This document shows, in pieces, positions 47,801 to 60,088 of a stretch of DNA of 64,000 bases. The position numbers and the translations under genes were made by a program. The notes beneath the pieces were generated by a model. The model was not told where the DNA came from, did not search any database, and saw only the letters and a list, made by a program, of their open reading frames with translations. Position 1 is the first letter of the stretch. Every line of letters begins with the position of its first letter. The stretch is from Physcomitrium patens (taxonomy: Eukaryota > Streptophyta > Bryopsida > Funariales > Funariaceae), in assembly GCF_000002425.4 (NCBI RefSeq), contig NC_037271.1:7615800-7679799 (forward strand). Direction: 5' to 3'.

Positions 47801-48600
47801 TCACACATGGTCTTCAACAACCTCTGATTTAATTGTCTTCTCCTGATCTGAATTTCTTATATTATCTGACATATGGGAACTACCCAAATCTGGTGCCAAT
47901 GTACTGACTCTATTAATTATGGAATTGTTCATCCATTCGGCAATAACATGATCCGAGTTAGTCACATCCTCCTGATGCAGTAAATATTCACCGGGACTTC
48001 CACATTGGTAGACTCCTATCTTTACTGTTGAAGTGTTTTGTCCTACCCCAAATTGCGGTGAACCTATAGCATCATCATCTGCCTCAATCGATTGACTCTC
48101 GTTGTCTGATGTAAATTTTGATTCTGGCAATTGAGATTTTCCATGATATTGTACTGGGTACAACAGTAGAACAATCTGATCCTGGCCTTTTTCAATTGTC
48201 AATGTGCCTCGGCCTCAATCGTTCTTAGCTTTGATTTGATAAAGCCAAGGTCTGCCCAATAAAATGAGATATGATAACGTAGAACTCTATAATTGGAATA
48301 CAATATAATCGATTTTGTATGTCAATCCCGCGATTACAGTGGCAATATTACGTAAGATTTCCATTGGCTTTACCCTATTATGATCTGCCATTTGCAAGAC
48401 CAATGTCGTAGGTAGCAATAACTTTAGATCCAAGTCCTCCAATGTATTTGCGTTCATTAAATTCACACTGGAGCCACCATCGACTTGTATCCTTGGAATT
48501 AAAATGCCATCAATTGATACATCGATTGTTGGTGCTTCCGGATCTGGGTTTAAGCTAACTTCATGAATTTCTTTAGTGTAGGATCTTCTTCATATTAACG
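47801..48600 (-). pseudogene. Element B aspartic protease and linker
   Basis: The active site is IQVDGGSSVNLMNA near 48450-48490, D-G-G in place of D-S/T-G. It is followed by KPMEILRNIATVIAGL and a LILLGRPWLYQIKA block. The 133-codon piece at 47801-48202 is an acidic linker between protease and RT. Confidence 0.78.
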
Positions 48601-49233
48601 CTGAATTCAATGTAGATCGATATTTCGGTGCTACAGCCAAAAGTTGCTTCATTGTAATTGAAGGTTGAATAACATCCAAATCCCTCAAAATGTCGTAGTG
48701 TTCCATATTGAGAGTAATTCCCAATGCTCTTTTGCATTTCATTGGTTTCAATTTTACTCCGTTTGGCAGCAATTCTTTCTTGACAATTGGAATTATCGTT
48801 GGTAATTTCACCAACTTGTCTACCATTAAGGTTCCTTGATTGCGTAAGATCTTTTATTGGGCTATACAGATATTGGTACTTGGTCAGTTGAGATCGATCT
48901 TGATGGTTCCGAGAAATTGGCACGTGGGACCGAATTAGGTTCCTGAGTTTGTTGAGGCCTCAATATTGGGATACGTCCCAATACTGATATTGGTTCGTTT
49001 AGCCCCGTAGACGACATTACTTGCTCTCTTACGATTAGTTCATCTATGTCCTAAATTAGATTCTTGTCTTTTTGTTGGCCTCTGGTAAGCACTGCGTTCA
49101 CCACCTTGATACGATGTACTAGTGAGTCTCGTTGAACAGGGCCTTTGTCCTCCGCCGGTTGGCTTATTTGCATTTGCTGGTCTTGGTTATTATAATTAAA
49201 GGATGTATTGCACTGCTGATAAGTGTGACCACA

Positions 49234-51057
49234 CTACTTATAATTTCCACATATTGGAGCATAGTCATTACTGGCTCTTGGATTAGGACATTCACTTGCA
49301 TAATGTCCGATTTGTCTACAATGATAGCAACGAAGTGGTCTCTTGCCAACTCTTTCAGGGATAATGGGTGTCTCTATTGGTATATAACGGCTAGGTCTGT
49401 TCCATGTCGGATGAGTAAAGGATCCTGGTTGACCCATTGTTACTGTAGAGTCTGGCATTAGCTTCATCATGGATGGATATTGATGGTATCCTGGTTGGTT
49501 CATCGCCAATCCGTGAGTATTAGATATACCTTCTTGGTGAAATTCAGAGTTGAAAAAATTAGAATAATTCTTGTTTTGTTTATTCTCTCCATTTTCATTC
49601 CAGCCAAATCTATTATTTGTCTGTACTTGATTGACATCCCACAAAGTTGGTTGAGTCATTATCTAGTTATTGAGTTGTTGTTGCTTCCGTAAATTTCAAC
49701 AGCTGGTGGTAATATGCTTGCCCCTCGAAAAGGTACATTGTACAGTCATTTGGGGTAATGAAGGACATTCTGTTACTAAATGACCTTGTCCCTTACAATT
49801 GCTGCACCAGACATTAGGATGCATATTGGTTGGTTTATGCCTTTTTTCTTTATCCTTGGCCATATTCATAGCCAATTCATCCATTTTTTTTGTCAATATT
49901 AATAGCAATGATTCATTGGGATCCCTTGATACCAATGCATTTGATAATTCCTTTGTAGGTATTGGTTTTTGATATGCAAAATAAGATGCATACGGGTGTG
50001 ATGATGATGGTGGTACAGCTTACAATGGAACGGCATCCACTATTCCCTGTGGAATTGTACCATAATCATTCCTTCCCAGATAACTTCTCGATGCGTCATT
50101 TTAATTTGTCATTTGATAACCTCCTTGAGATGGAATCATCGTGGCTCTAACTGTTAAGTTCTGGTCATAGTGACATTCCTCCCATACTTTTGCTCATTCA
50201 AGAGATGATGCAATGGTGGCTGATTGGGCCTCCTTTACAAACATTATCAATTCAGGTGGGTGTAGTCCATTAATCAATATGGACAACACAAATGATTCCG
50301 GCATTTGGTTATTTGGCCATTTTCAAAGTATATCTGCTACACGATCATAATATGACTGTACCACTTCCCCTAGTACCATTCTACTGTTCATTAATTTTTT
50401 TCTAAGACGTTCTTCAAAACCAATTGGTCGAAAATGTGCTATAAATGTATTTTTCAATGCCTCCCAATTGATAAATTATCCCATAGGTTGGCGGTTATAC
50501 CACTCAAACGTTGTGTCTTTCAATGTTACTAGCAGCCATCTCAGCCAAATGTCTTCTGTTCTTCTATTATTGGCTACACATGCCATCAAGAATTGAGACA
50601 AATGTTGATCTGGATCCACACCTAGCAAACCCCAAAAAATAGGTAATGGCACGACGCTAGTCGTTTGATCACCCACTGCACCCATTTGAACTGCAATGGG
50701 AACTGCTGGTCCTCCGGACGTTATTAAAGATGTCGGTGTTCTGCTCAATTTCTTATTAAAATAAAAACAGTCTCCCACAAAAGTCTTTTTCAGACTTCCA
50801 GGCCTTCTTGATTGACTATTATTATCCCCAAATAATTTTATTAGTTGAATATAAGGTGAAAATGATAGGTTTTGATATACTCTGAATTGGTCTTTATTGA
50901 CAAGTGATTTATGCCAATCTTCAGAATCAGTCTTGTTATGATCGGACGTATTTCCAATTGAAAAGATACCCAGTGGGGTACCTAATTCCTCTATGCCTTC
51001 TTTGTTTTCCGTTAACAACTTCGAGAGGTTTGCTGGACTATTAGCAGCGCTCTTCAT
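49234..51057 (-). pseudogene. Element B gag with two zinc knuckles
   Basis: The N-terminal open piece 50476-51057 has a capsid-type end (DQHLSQFLMACVANNRR, LKDTTFEWYN), and about 50170-50475 continues it after a stop. Two CCHC knuckles follow: WCSNCKGQGHLVTEC in 49696-49935 and RCYHCRQIGHYASEC in 49234-49659. Both keep C-x2-C-x4-H-x4-C. The second knuckle and its surroundings are the part found again inside the LTRs of element C. Downstream 48573-49000 is a degenerate linker to protease. Confidence 0.82.
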
Positions 51058-51385
51058 GAGTGCTCTTGGTAATTTCTTTAACGGTATGTACTTCTGAAAT
51101 ATTAGAGGTCGATCGTCTTCTGGGTACGATCAAATATGCCGACAGGCATGCAACTATGGCTTAATCAAACTTTGTTGATGCTTCTTTTTCAATTTGTGAT
51201 CTCGCTCATTACGTAACAAATTTCTTGCTTGCGATTGCTCTGTTCTTTCTTTTGATTGCTTTATTCTCTTTGCTATTAAATTCTCATTCTTAATAACCAT
51301 ACTCTTTCATTATTTCTACTGAGTTTGCTTCCTAATCTCCTTTACTACTTTGACAGTTAATTCCTAACACTCAATAATGTTATCA

Positions 51386-51404
51386 ATCCCCGGCAGCGGT
51401 GCCA
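51386..51404 (-). other. Element B primer binding site, tRNA-Asp type
   Basis: On the plus strand ATCCCCGGCAGCGGTGCCA reads like the 3' end of plant tRNA-Asp (ATCCCCGGCAACGGCGCCA, recalled), with two transition differences. Three A separate it from the LTR at 51408. Confidence 0.8.
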
Positions 51405-51407
51405 AAA

Positions 51408-52177
51408 TGTGATTGCTCATTTTACTTATTCCGGAAGAAACCTCCTAACATAAATCCATATAGGGGGATTCAAACATAGAGAATGACCATGTATATGAGC
51501 TCCAATTATTAGGGTCACGCAATTAACTGCTACTACTGAATGCTTACCATACCGAAGAACACTTAACTTTTCTTCCTATCGTCCACTCTCTCATATCAAT
51601 AAAATAACATCCACGACAATGATTTTAGTACCCTGTGTAATTCACAAATACACAAGCATATCCCAAACCTTGAAACGAACAACTTCTAATCCATAGAATC
51701 TAATCAAGATAATTCCTTCAATTACAGTTTTTCTCCATTAAACTTACAACCTTGCGATAAATAGTGACTGGAAACTTCTATACATCTTCAATCTTTCACA
51801 ATAATTGATAAACAATGATCCATAAATAACTTCATAAATCAAACATTAATTCATTAAATCGATTCTTTTATCTAGAATCAATACTAACACAAAAGAAACA
51901 AGAAAACTAAGAAGAAGAGATAGCACCAAGCTTATCCCTGGCTCAGTACTATCACAGTCTAGCCCCCGACTCACAACTCTCACAGTCTAGCATTTTCTTC
52001 CCCTCTTCCATCTTCTTTATACTACCCCGAGATACCAACTCCTATACTATAGATGATAACTACTTTTCTTGACTATTCATCCATTCTACCTGCTAAACCA
52101 CCTATTCAGCAGTTATCTATCCCTGTTTACACTATATACTAGGTATCTACATTCTAAAAATAACTACTTATTCTATA
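51408..52177 (-). repeat. Element B 5' LTR (770 bases)
   Basis: Partner of 42157-42927. In element orientation the first dinucleotide is changed (TA instead of TG) by one transition; the ATCACA end touches the primer-site spacer. Confidence 0.93.
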
Positions 52178-52182
52178 CTTGT
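52178..52182 (+). repeat. Target-site duplication of element B, right copy
   Basis: CTTGT, identical to 42152-42156. Confidence 0.92.
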
Positions 52183-52219
52183 AAATACAGCAAAGATGGT
52201 GGAGGCTTTTCATCGATGA
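52183..52219 (+). pseudogene. Element A chromodomain, last codons after element B
   Basis: When the insertion is skipped, the frame from 42156 continues here for 12 codons with the amphipathic helix expected at a chromodomain's end, then stops at TGA 52217-52219. This shows that A's chromodomain was open when B landed. Chromodomains guide integration toward marked chromatin (family knowledge). Confidence 0.82.
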
Positions 52220-52797
52220 CATCCATCAAAATCAAGATGAAAATCTTCTTTTTAAAAGAAACAAGATTTAGGCAAGTTATCATTCTACTTTCAATCCTTG
52301 TTTGTAGCTTCTTTGTAGTTGTGATGCTCTGAAAATAGAGAACCAATAACTATCAGATTCGACTCAAGAACCTTTGTTTGCTGACATGCTGGATGAGACA
52401 TTATGATTGTCACAACCTTCAAGACGATGCAATCGAGATGAAGACCTTCAAGAACGACATGTTCTTCCTCGAATGGATGGCAAAAGACAACGCATTTGAT
52501 ATCACAACCTTGGAAGGGACTTCCAATGTTTGGTGATTTTACTAGAGGTAGAAACAACTCTCGATGGTGTTTCAAATGTTTTATTTGAAGGAAGTTATGA
52601 AGACTTAACAATGATCAAATAACAGAGTGGTCTTTCTACCCTAGTATGAAATACTACCGATGGTTAAGAGGCCCTATCAATCATCTTCGAAGAGAACAAA
52701 GATCAAAGTATATGTCGAATACAATTCGTCTCATTATAGATTTCTTCAACACATGATGATCACTCCTCGTGGAACTTGTTCCTAGAATGGGAGGTAA
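52220..52797 (+). other. Element A 3' untranslated part and polypurine tract
   Basis: No reading frame. It ends in AGAATGGGAGGTAA (52784-52797), the purine-rich tract just before the 3' LTR. Confidence 0.65.
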
Positions 52798-53356
52798 TGT
52801 CATAGACATACTCATGTAAGCTAATAATTACATATATAAATAAATAGAAGTAAGTAAAAGTAGATAAAAATAAGTCAATTCTATAGTATTTGATATGGAA
52901 GCTTCTTAGAAGCTTTATAGATGCTGTTTTGACTTTATAGGTGTCTTTAATTGACTTTTTTGGATTAAAAACGTGGTCAATAAGTTGGCCATGTGCCACA
53001 CATGTTGTTAGCTTGAAGACCAAGCTAACTATGTGGCCCATACATAGAAAAACTTATCTTGTAAGTCAAGGCATGTGTCCTACAAAGTCAATACATATTA
53101 GAGGTCCTATAGAACGTTGCCACGTAGTCCTTAGTTAGATAGTATATATAGAGACAAGAGTAAATCCTTCTTCACTCTTGTCAACTCTTTTTTTTCTTTC
53201 AATCTAGTTTCAAGGGTCTCTACTTTTCTTGTCTTTTGGCAATAGCCATTCTAGTTTCTTTCTTAATATACATATTAAGTTATTTCTATTTTGTCATCTT
53301 TCTTTGAAAGAAGTTTCACTTGTTTATTTACCTTTATCATGTTCCTGTCCTTGACA
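52798..53356 (+). repeat. Element A 3' LTR (559 bases)
   Basis: It starts TGTCATAGACATACTCATG and ends CCTTGACA. Same family as 60089-60669, 23561-23958 and 1-465. Compared with the 5' LTR it lacks about 22 bases just before its end. Confidence 0.88.
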
Positions 53357-54249
53357 ATACCTTACTTTGATCCAATGTTAAGAAAAAAAAAAAAAAAAAC
53401 GTCCATTAAATATAAAAGAGCTTCATGATCTTCTATAAGCTCAAAATACAAATCACCTCTACAAATAAAGTTGTACAATCTTTATTATATCTATTGAAGC
53501 AATCTATATGTGATGTAGTTTCAGTGACATCCACAAGATATATTGCCATTCAAAATAAAGCTCTACATGAAACAAAGCTGATCAAGAGACAAAATAGATG
53601 CAAATATTTTATCTCTATCTTGTATACTTTGTAGTTCAGATTTTACTCTTCATTGAACTCAACTTGGTCATTGTTTGCATCTTTAAACAACTTGAAATTC
53701 AACAATGTCCATTCATTTGTTGGCATGGATTTTGAAATAAGACTGGTCTATGTCAAGTATCCAAGGCTCTTCTAATCTATTGCAACATAAAACCTCATCA
53801 CAAAGTAGGACAAATTAGACCAAAAAAAAATTGAACAAGAGTAAACACAATGGGACATGAATGTCAAAATTGAGTAAATGGAAATAAAACTTAACAAAAT
53901 TGAACATGAAGATGTAAAACCAAACTTTACTAAGAGACAAGGTTTAAAGCCATACCTAACTAGATGCCCCAAAAAGGCCTTGGCAAGTCCTATTTATACT
54001 TTATTCTACCACCTTAGATTTTCCTAAATGTTTCTAGATAGTGGATCCTATTTAGATAATTGCCTAAAATTCCTTCTAGAAAGTTCTATAATAGGCTCGA
54101 CCTAAATAATTGTCCTAAATATTTTTTAAAATATTCTATAATGGATCTTATCTAATCTACTAATCTAACTCTAATTCTAAAAATTTCAATGGTTCTAACT
54201 ATTTATTCCTATATAAATATCATATTCATATCTTATTATAGTTAATCTC
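53357..54249. other. AT-rich stretch with poly(A), no supported gene
   Basis: A run of 17 A lies at 53383-53399. A 69-codon plus frame (53425-53634) has no domain I recognise. Part of this may be the eroded 3' LTR of element E, but no borders can be drawn. Confidence 0.4.
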
Positions 54250-56968
54250 TCTTTACTAATATAGAATGTCCTTATTTTACTCCTGATAGTATCTTCAAAT
54301 TGTCTCTTGGCAATGGGTGAGGTTTTGTGCAGGTTTCCATGTTGCATTGTAAATGAAATAATCTTTTTAAAGAACTTTGTATTGAAATTATCGACGTCCA
54401 CTACCATGGCAAAGATAGCAATGCTCCAAAATCTTATCCATTTTATATTCTTGTTTATCATCAACTACAACTAGTAGTGGTGGTGGTTGGTATCAATCCA
54501 AAAAGTACTTTGGCTTGGTATGAAATTCTTTCAATTGCAAAATATAGAAGACTAGATGGACTTGAATATTTCATGGAATCTTGAGGTGATATGTGATATT
54601 AAAAATCATTGCAAAAATGTGAAAAGGCCAAGCTACCAAGGTACTAGCTTATGAATTTGGATTGATGTAGCAAGTGACAAGTTGGCATTAGAAAGTAACA
54701 CTTAATCACCTTTTTGGAAGGTCTTGTATTGCCGATGGTTATTCGCATATTACTTTTATCAATTCTTTATATGAAGGAGATAATGCCATGCCTCTTGTAA
54801 GGCCATTGTAAGCCATTGTATAAATTCCTCCATTGTTGAGTTGTTGATATCAATGGCACAATAGAAAATTGTTGGCATAATTAGATGTTGACTGATATTA
54901 AAGAGAAATGGTGAATCATCAATACTTGCTTGAATACTATCATTGTAAGAAAACTCCAAAGACATCAAGTATTCATCTCAATCATTATGATGAACTACCA
55001 CAATTGCCTGTAACATATCTTCTAAGGTTTGATTTGCATGCTTTTTTTTTCCATCTATTTTGAAATAGAAGGCTATAGATATAGCAAGTTATGTGTCTAA
55101 TAGCTTAAACAAGGCTTATCAAAAACTTCTCATAAAGCATGGATCTTCATTTGAAACGATGAAACAAGATAATCCATGGTGATAAAAGTCAATATCAAAG
55201 AAGAGTCATGCAAGCATTGTGACATCAATATCCAAACGCACCGCTGTTAAGTGAAGTTGCTTTAAAAGTCAATCTATAAAGATAATAATAGTGATATGAT
55301 CATAGGATATCTCCAATAAATATATATTAAGATCCATAATCACTTGTTCTCAACATATCATAAATAGCAAAATATATTGTAATAGTTCAAGAGATGCTCG
55401 ATTGCATGTTTTATTATGTTAACATGATTCACAAGAGCATACAAAGGTTTAAATATCATGATCCAAATATATCCAAAATCACATTCTTGAGACTCATTGC
55501 AATAGTTCAAGAGTCTTTTTTCATCTCAGATATCCAAATATTGCAATATCATATCCATCTTAAAATATGTGCATCTAGAGAATAACATTATTAGATACAT
55601 AAATCTACGTCTTGAAATAGAGTAAGCCATCAGTAAGAGTGTAATCTTGATATAGTATATTATCTATCTTTAGCCGATTACTAACTATCTTGATGTAAGT
55701 ATCTTAATATGTAGCTTCCTTCTATTGTACTTCTTTGGTTAGATTTAAAATGACACTACTAATAGTAGCAACTTCTTCCTTGTTTCTAGATTTATCCTTT
55801 AAGTTTAGTCTCTATGATAAGCTTTCTAGAACAGTATGTTGATACCTTTACTTATACTTAACCCGGATATCAAAAAGTTCCAACTGTTCTTTTCAACAAT
55901 AATATCATGACTTCATATTTTTCAAATGTAAATCATAAAGCAAGAGTTGATGGTCAATCCTAACAACTATTAGCTTTGTCAATAGATAGTATTGCCACAC
56001 CTTTGTGGCATATACAATTGTTAATTATTCTTGATTACGTACAGAGTAATTACGCTCTGCCCATTTGAGCTTGCCTGATTCATATGCCATAGATTGAAGG
56101 TCCCAACCAAAGTCTTGTTGAAACACCACTCCAATAGTAAAGACAAAAACATCAATGTCAAATGTACAAGAAAGATTAGGAACATATGGTTGCAATATTA
56201 GAGCAATAATGAGTGCCTTCTTCAATTTATCAAAAGGGCTTTGATGTTTTAGTTTCTATTCAAATGAAGCACCTTTTTCTAATAAGTTTGTCAATGAAGC
56301 AGCAATATAAGCAAATTGCCAAATAAAACAGTGATAATATCCAATAAGGCCTAAAAAAGAGCGGACTACAAAAGCAACCTTAGAGGTTAGCCAATCTTCG
56401 ACTGCTTTCACCTTATCTTGTTCTATATGCATGCCTATAAAGGACACGATATGCTCCAAAAAGGTGACTTTTGACTTCCAAAGTTTACATTTTGATTGCT
56501 TGCAATAGAAACAACTATCTTGTAGTCGATGCAATACTTCTCATAGGTGTTGCTCATTCTCTTGAAAGATTTTATTGTATATGAAAATATAATCGATAAA
56601 GACAACTATATAATTGTCCAAAAGATCCCAAAATAATCTGTTTATGTAACCTATGAAAGAAGCTAGAACATTGGTGATGCCAAAAGATAAAATCAGCCAT
56701 TCGCAATGTCCATAGTACATACAAAGTGCAATCTTTTCTACATCCTCTCTTACAATAGGTATTTGCTAATAGTTTCTTCAAAGATCCAATTTATTAAAGA
56801 TAGTCATACCTTGAAGTTGACCAAGAAGATCATCCACGCATGGAAGTAGATATACATTCTTAATAGTCTGCTTATTAAAGCCTTGATAATTGATATAAAG
56901 GTAAATTCCACTATCCTTCTTCGATGCAAAGAATACAAGTGCTCCTCGCTATCGAGGTAGAGAGAGTT

Positions 56969-58011
56969 TGCCTCAAGAAAGTACTAGGCTCTTAGCTATT
57001 ATTAATTTTTTAATTAAGCTTCAAATTAAGAAAAGCCCTGAGTTTATATATAAAATTTCTATTTTGGAGCAATTACATCAAATTTATAAGCCTCAAGTAA
57101 CCAACAACATCCAAAAGATGATAAAATCCTCTAAATCCTTGTATTCCTTTATGTAGAAATTTTCCCAAATTTTAATACCTCATAACTCCTGATCTAGCTG
57201 TCTAAACTTATTCAAATTCTGCATGAAGTATTGATATATTCTTACCAACTTCTACAAAAAATTTCAAGTACAAATTTATTGTGGATCTTGAGATATCTTG
57301 AAAATCCTAATAGTAGCTTCAAACACTAGTTTTTATACACTGATGTGCAATTTTCTTCATATCTCACAAACTAAACACTCAAATGCCATAAAATTTATGT
57401 ATAGCTTCTTAATACAATTATCTATATTTTTTAAAAGATTTGAGCCAAAAATTTGTCCAAAAACTCAAGATATGATTCCAACCATTACTATAAACAAAAC
57501 TGCTCACTTAATGCCTTTGATTTAGAAGCATTGCCTTCAACTCCTTATATCTTCTTTATATGAATTCCAAAAACAATAATTCTTTTGTAAAAGATGTAGG
57601 CCTTGAAATCACTATTTTATTTGCTCCTTTTGATCTTCAAAAACTGCCATATAACTCTTCATATTTATAAAAATCTAACACTATATCTTAAATTAATACC
57701 TTAACTTCAAACGTCTATCACTTCTTCATCCTAACTCCAAATCCTCTATTTTTTGCACAAAAATTATAATCCAAATCCTAAACCTTATAATCTTGGTTTC
57801 TAATTTCCAAATTCTTCCTTTGAAGTTATGAAAATCCTTGTTAAGGTTGGAGGCAGCCTCCTCAAAGCCCATTGGGCATGGTATTCGACCAATAAGAATG
57901 AAGTTCGCCATTCTTTGCATTCATCTGACTATGCCTTGCTTTCATCCCTCCCAATTAGTCTCCTATTAGTTTGGATTTTTTTTTTAGGCTTCCACCTTCT
58001 TCCAAGGCTTT

Positions 58012-58064
<53 letters not shown>

Positions 58065-58216
58065 AAAAATAAAAATAAATAAAAAAATAAAGTAAGATTT
58101 CTTATACCAACTTCTTCTAATTTAATCTACTAACCATTCTAACACACATTTATATTTATCAACATATAATATATTTTAATTATATTTTATATATTGTAAG
58201 TATTTACAGTATGACA
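56969..58216 (-). mobile_element. LTR-like insertion splitting element E's RT
   Basis: The RT of E stops matching at about 58215 and resumes at about 56960, so about 1.25 kb was inserted. On the minus strand the insert can be read as starting TGTCATACTG and ending TTGAGGCA, with a TATATAAACTCAGGGC promoter-like stretch near its end and no coding sequence, which suits a solo LTR of an unrelated element. Flanks (GAGTT, CCATG) do not form a target duplication, so the exact borders are uncertain. Confidence 0.45.
58016..58062. repeat. (TA)n microsatellite
   Basis: Long pure alternating run, inside the LTR-like insertion. Confidence 0.95.
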
Positions 58217-60088
58217 CCATGGTAATATATTTTCTTAAATGAGGCTTTTTTCCAAGAGTTCATCCAATATCTTTTGTAGCTCTTCAAGTTCGTTTGGTAC
58301 TAGACAATAAGTTGGTCAACTTGCTAGTTTAGCTCCAAGTAATAGTTCTATTTGAAAGGGGGTACTTCAATCATGAAGCATATTACTAGGTAGGTCGGTT
58401 GGAAAGACATCTAAATATTCTCATATAAGTTGCTTTATTTACTCTACTCCTTTGATTGTCTTGTCCACCATTGATGCAAGATTTGGAACCACCATATATA
58501 TCAATTATTTTTTTTGTATTTATTTTTTTCATTAAAGTTGTTCCTATGAATAAGTCTTTTATTACAAATTATCTTTCTTCTTTATTTGATATAAAGGTGC
58601 AAAGAGTCACATTGCTTCGACGACCTTTACAAGAGATTATTCTTCCTATTCAATCAATTTGCTTATTTTCCATCTCTAGCCATAACATACGAAGGATAAC
58701 ATCATATCTTAGCTTTGTCACTTTAAACCTTTCTCTTAAGATGTAGGTGTCAGTCAATCTCTAGGTTTTTTTTTCACATGTCTCATTCAATATGTTCTCT
58801 TAGTTATCTGTAAGGTATATATTTCTTCGCTTGATTGTCTAAGTTTTAATTCCAAGCCACTTGACAATTTCAATTAAGATACAATTTTTTGTAGAGCCGC
58901 AATCTGTAAGCACTCAATATGATTGTCCTCTTAGTAGTTCCATTAGATGTACTAGTCAACTCTTATTATAGCTGCTTAAAGCCATGCCATTTATCTTTGA
59001 AAGATAATAGCTATTTTTAGTATTGATCCTTTGTACCTTTATTAAGGAGCTTTGTTTTTTTTGCTTTGTCTCATTATCGACTTGGTGAGTTTCAAGATTA
59101 TGAACCTATTTTTATTTTGCTAGTGCTTGAATTTTGATGTTTTGTACAACCTCCAATCTAATGGCTTGGCTTTCGATAATAAAAACACAATTCCTTTTGT
59201 ACCTATATTTGTCATCTTTGTAGTATCAATGATCATTGTAGGACATCAATCTCCATTGATGTTGGTCGTTGTACTATAGTATTAGATAGTGGCATAAGAC
59301 TTTGTACTATAGACCTTGCTCCACAATTTCTAAAATCTATAGCATCAACCTTCTCTACAATCCAAATTGTATCTTCAAATATTTGTAGATCCCTTAGCTC
59401 TACCTCTTACTAGAACCCAAGTTTCAAATTTTGTAGGAATTGATCTATCATCTCCGCCTCTAAAACATTGTCAATTTAAAAACATAGAAACTTGAATTGA
59501 GAGACATAATCTTGTATTGATCTAGATTGTGTAAGTTTTGCTAACTAATTGTATCATATCTTCTTTATATTGATGGACCAAAATTGATTCTTAAATTCAG
59601 TCTCAAATTCCTCCTAATCACAAAATCCACCTTGAATTCCATAGCTTTGAAATCAATGTTTCTACCAAATGGTTGTTGCATCTCTCAAATAGTTTGTTGC
59701 ATATATAATTCTTTCAGTGGTATTTGTCCCAAATAATTGGAGGTATTGTTGTATGTTAAAGAACTATTGACATTCATCTTTTTGTCTTGAAGTCCAAGAG
59801 TATGTACTAGGCTTATTCAATTTTAGCCTAGCAAATGTCAACTTTCTTGTCTTCAAGGCTTCTATTTGCCCTTACAAAGTAGCTATCTAGCCTAAAAGGT
59901 ATTGTATTTGAACTTTCATTTAAGAATTGCTCTGCCATATCTTCTATGTAATTTCTCTATTGGATTTTACTATTATAATATCTTCTCACTTCCTAGTTGA
60001 CTTTTTAAGAGTAGCTCATGGTAGCCTCAACACAATACTTAGTGTGACAACATAACTCACCTTAGACTAGATGATGACTATTGAGACA

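Larger units (their letters stand above)
42157..52177 (-). mobile_element. Element B: complete Ty3/gypsy element with extra 3' ORF
   Basis: A 10,021-base element on the minus strand with LTRs 42157-42927 and 51408-52177 and an exact 5-base target duplication (CTTGT). Primer site, gag with two zinc knuckles, protease, RT, RNase H, integrase and an additional ORF follow from right to left. Structure is complete but every frame carries stops or shifts. Its primer site (tRNA-Asp type), DGG protease and RT set it apart from the chromovirus lineage of A, D and E. Confidence 0.95.
27714..53356 (+). mobile_element. Element A: Ty3/gypsy chromovirus, hosting two nested insertions
   Basis: The oldest element of the cluster, about 6.3 kb once the insertions are subtracted. 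Order on the plus strand: 5' LTR (27714-27829 and 37094-37553), primer site, gag, protease, RT, RNase H, integrase, chromodomain, polypurine tract, 3' LTR (52798-53356). Element C interrupts the 5' LTR at 27830-37093. Element B interrupts the chromodomain codons at 42157-52177. Many stops make it inactive. Bases flanking the two outer ends (AATCT, ATACC) do not match, so its own target duplication is lost or the ends were altered. Confidence 0.9.
54250..60060 (-). mobile_element. Element E: heavily decayed Ty3/gypsy chromovirus
   Basis: Minus-strand relics in gypsy order. Gag capsid piece at about 59280-60000. Protease with a VLTDCGSTKNCILIEIVKWL-like block at about 58850-58960. The RT start has PNELEELQKILDELLEKSL at about 58230-58310. 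RT resumes at 56800-56960 (ALVFFASKKDSGIYLYI), then 56256-56534 (TFLEHIVSFIGMHIEQDKV, SFLGLIGYYHCFI). RNase H is at 56025-56225 (YESGKLKWAERNYSV). Integrase C-terminal half is at 54759-54968 (LEFSYNDSIQASIDDSPF). Chromodomain at about 54290-54480 (YKMDKILEH, ATWKPAQNL). Stops and shifts are everywhere. LTRs are not recognisable; element D's LTR starts just beyond its gag side. Confidence 0.78.

Noticed and set aside
54250-60060. Idea that the E region held a host gene because scattered exon-like pieces appear
   Set aside because: The pieces line up in strict gag-protease-RT-RNase H-integrase-chromodomain order, so they are one decayed gypsy element.
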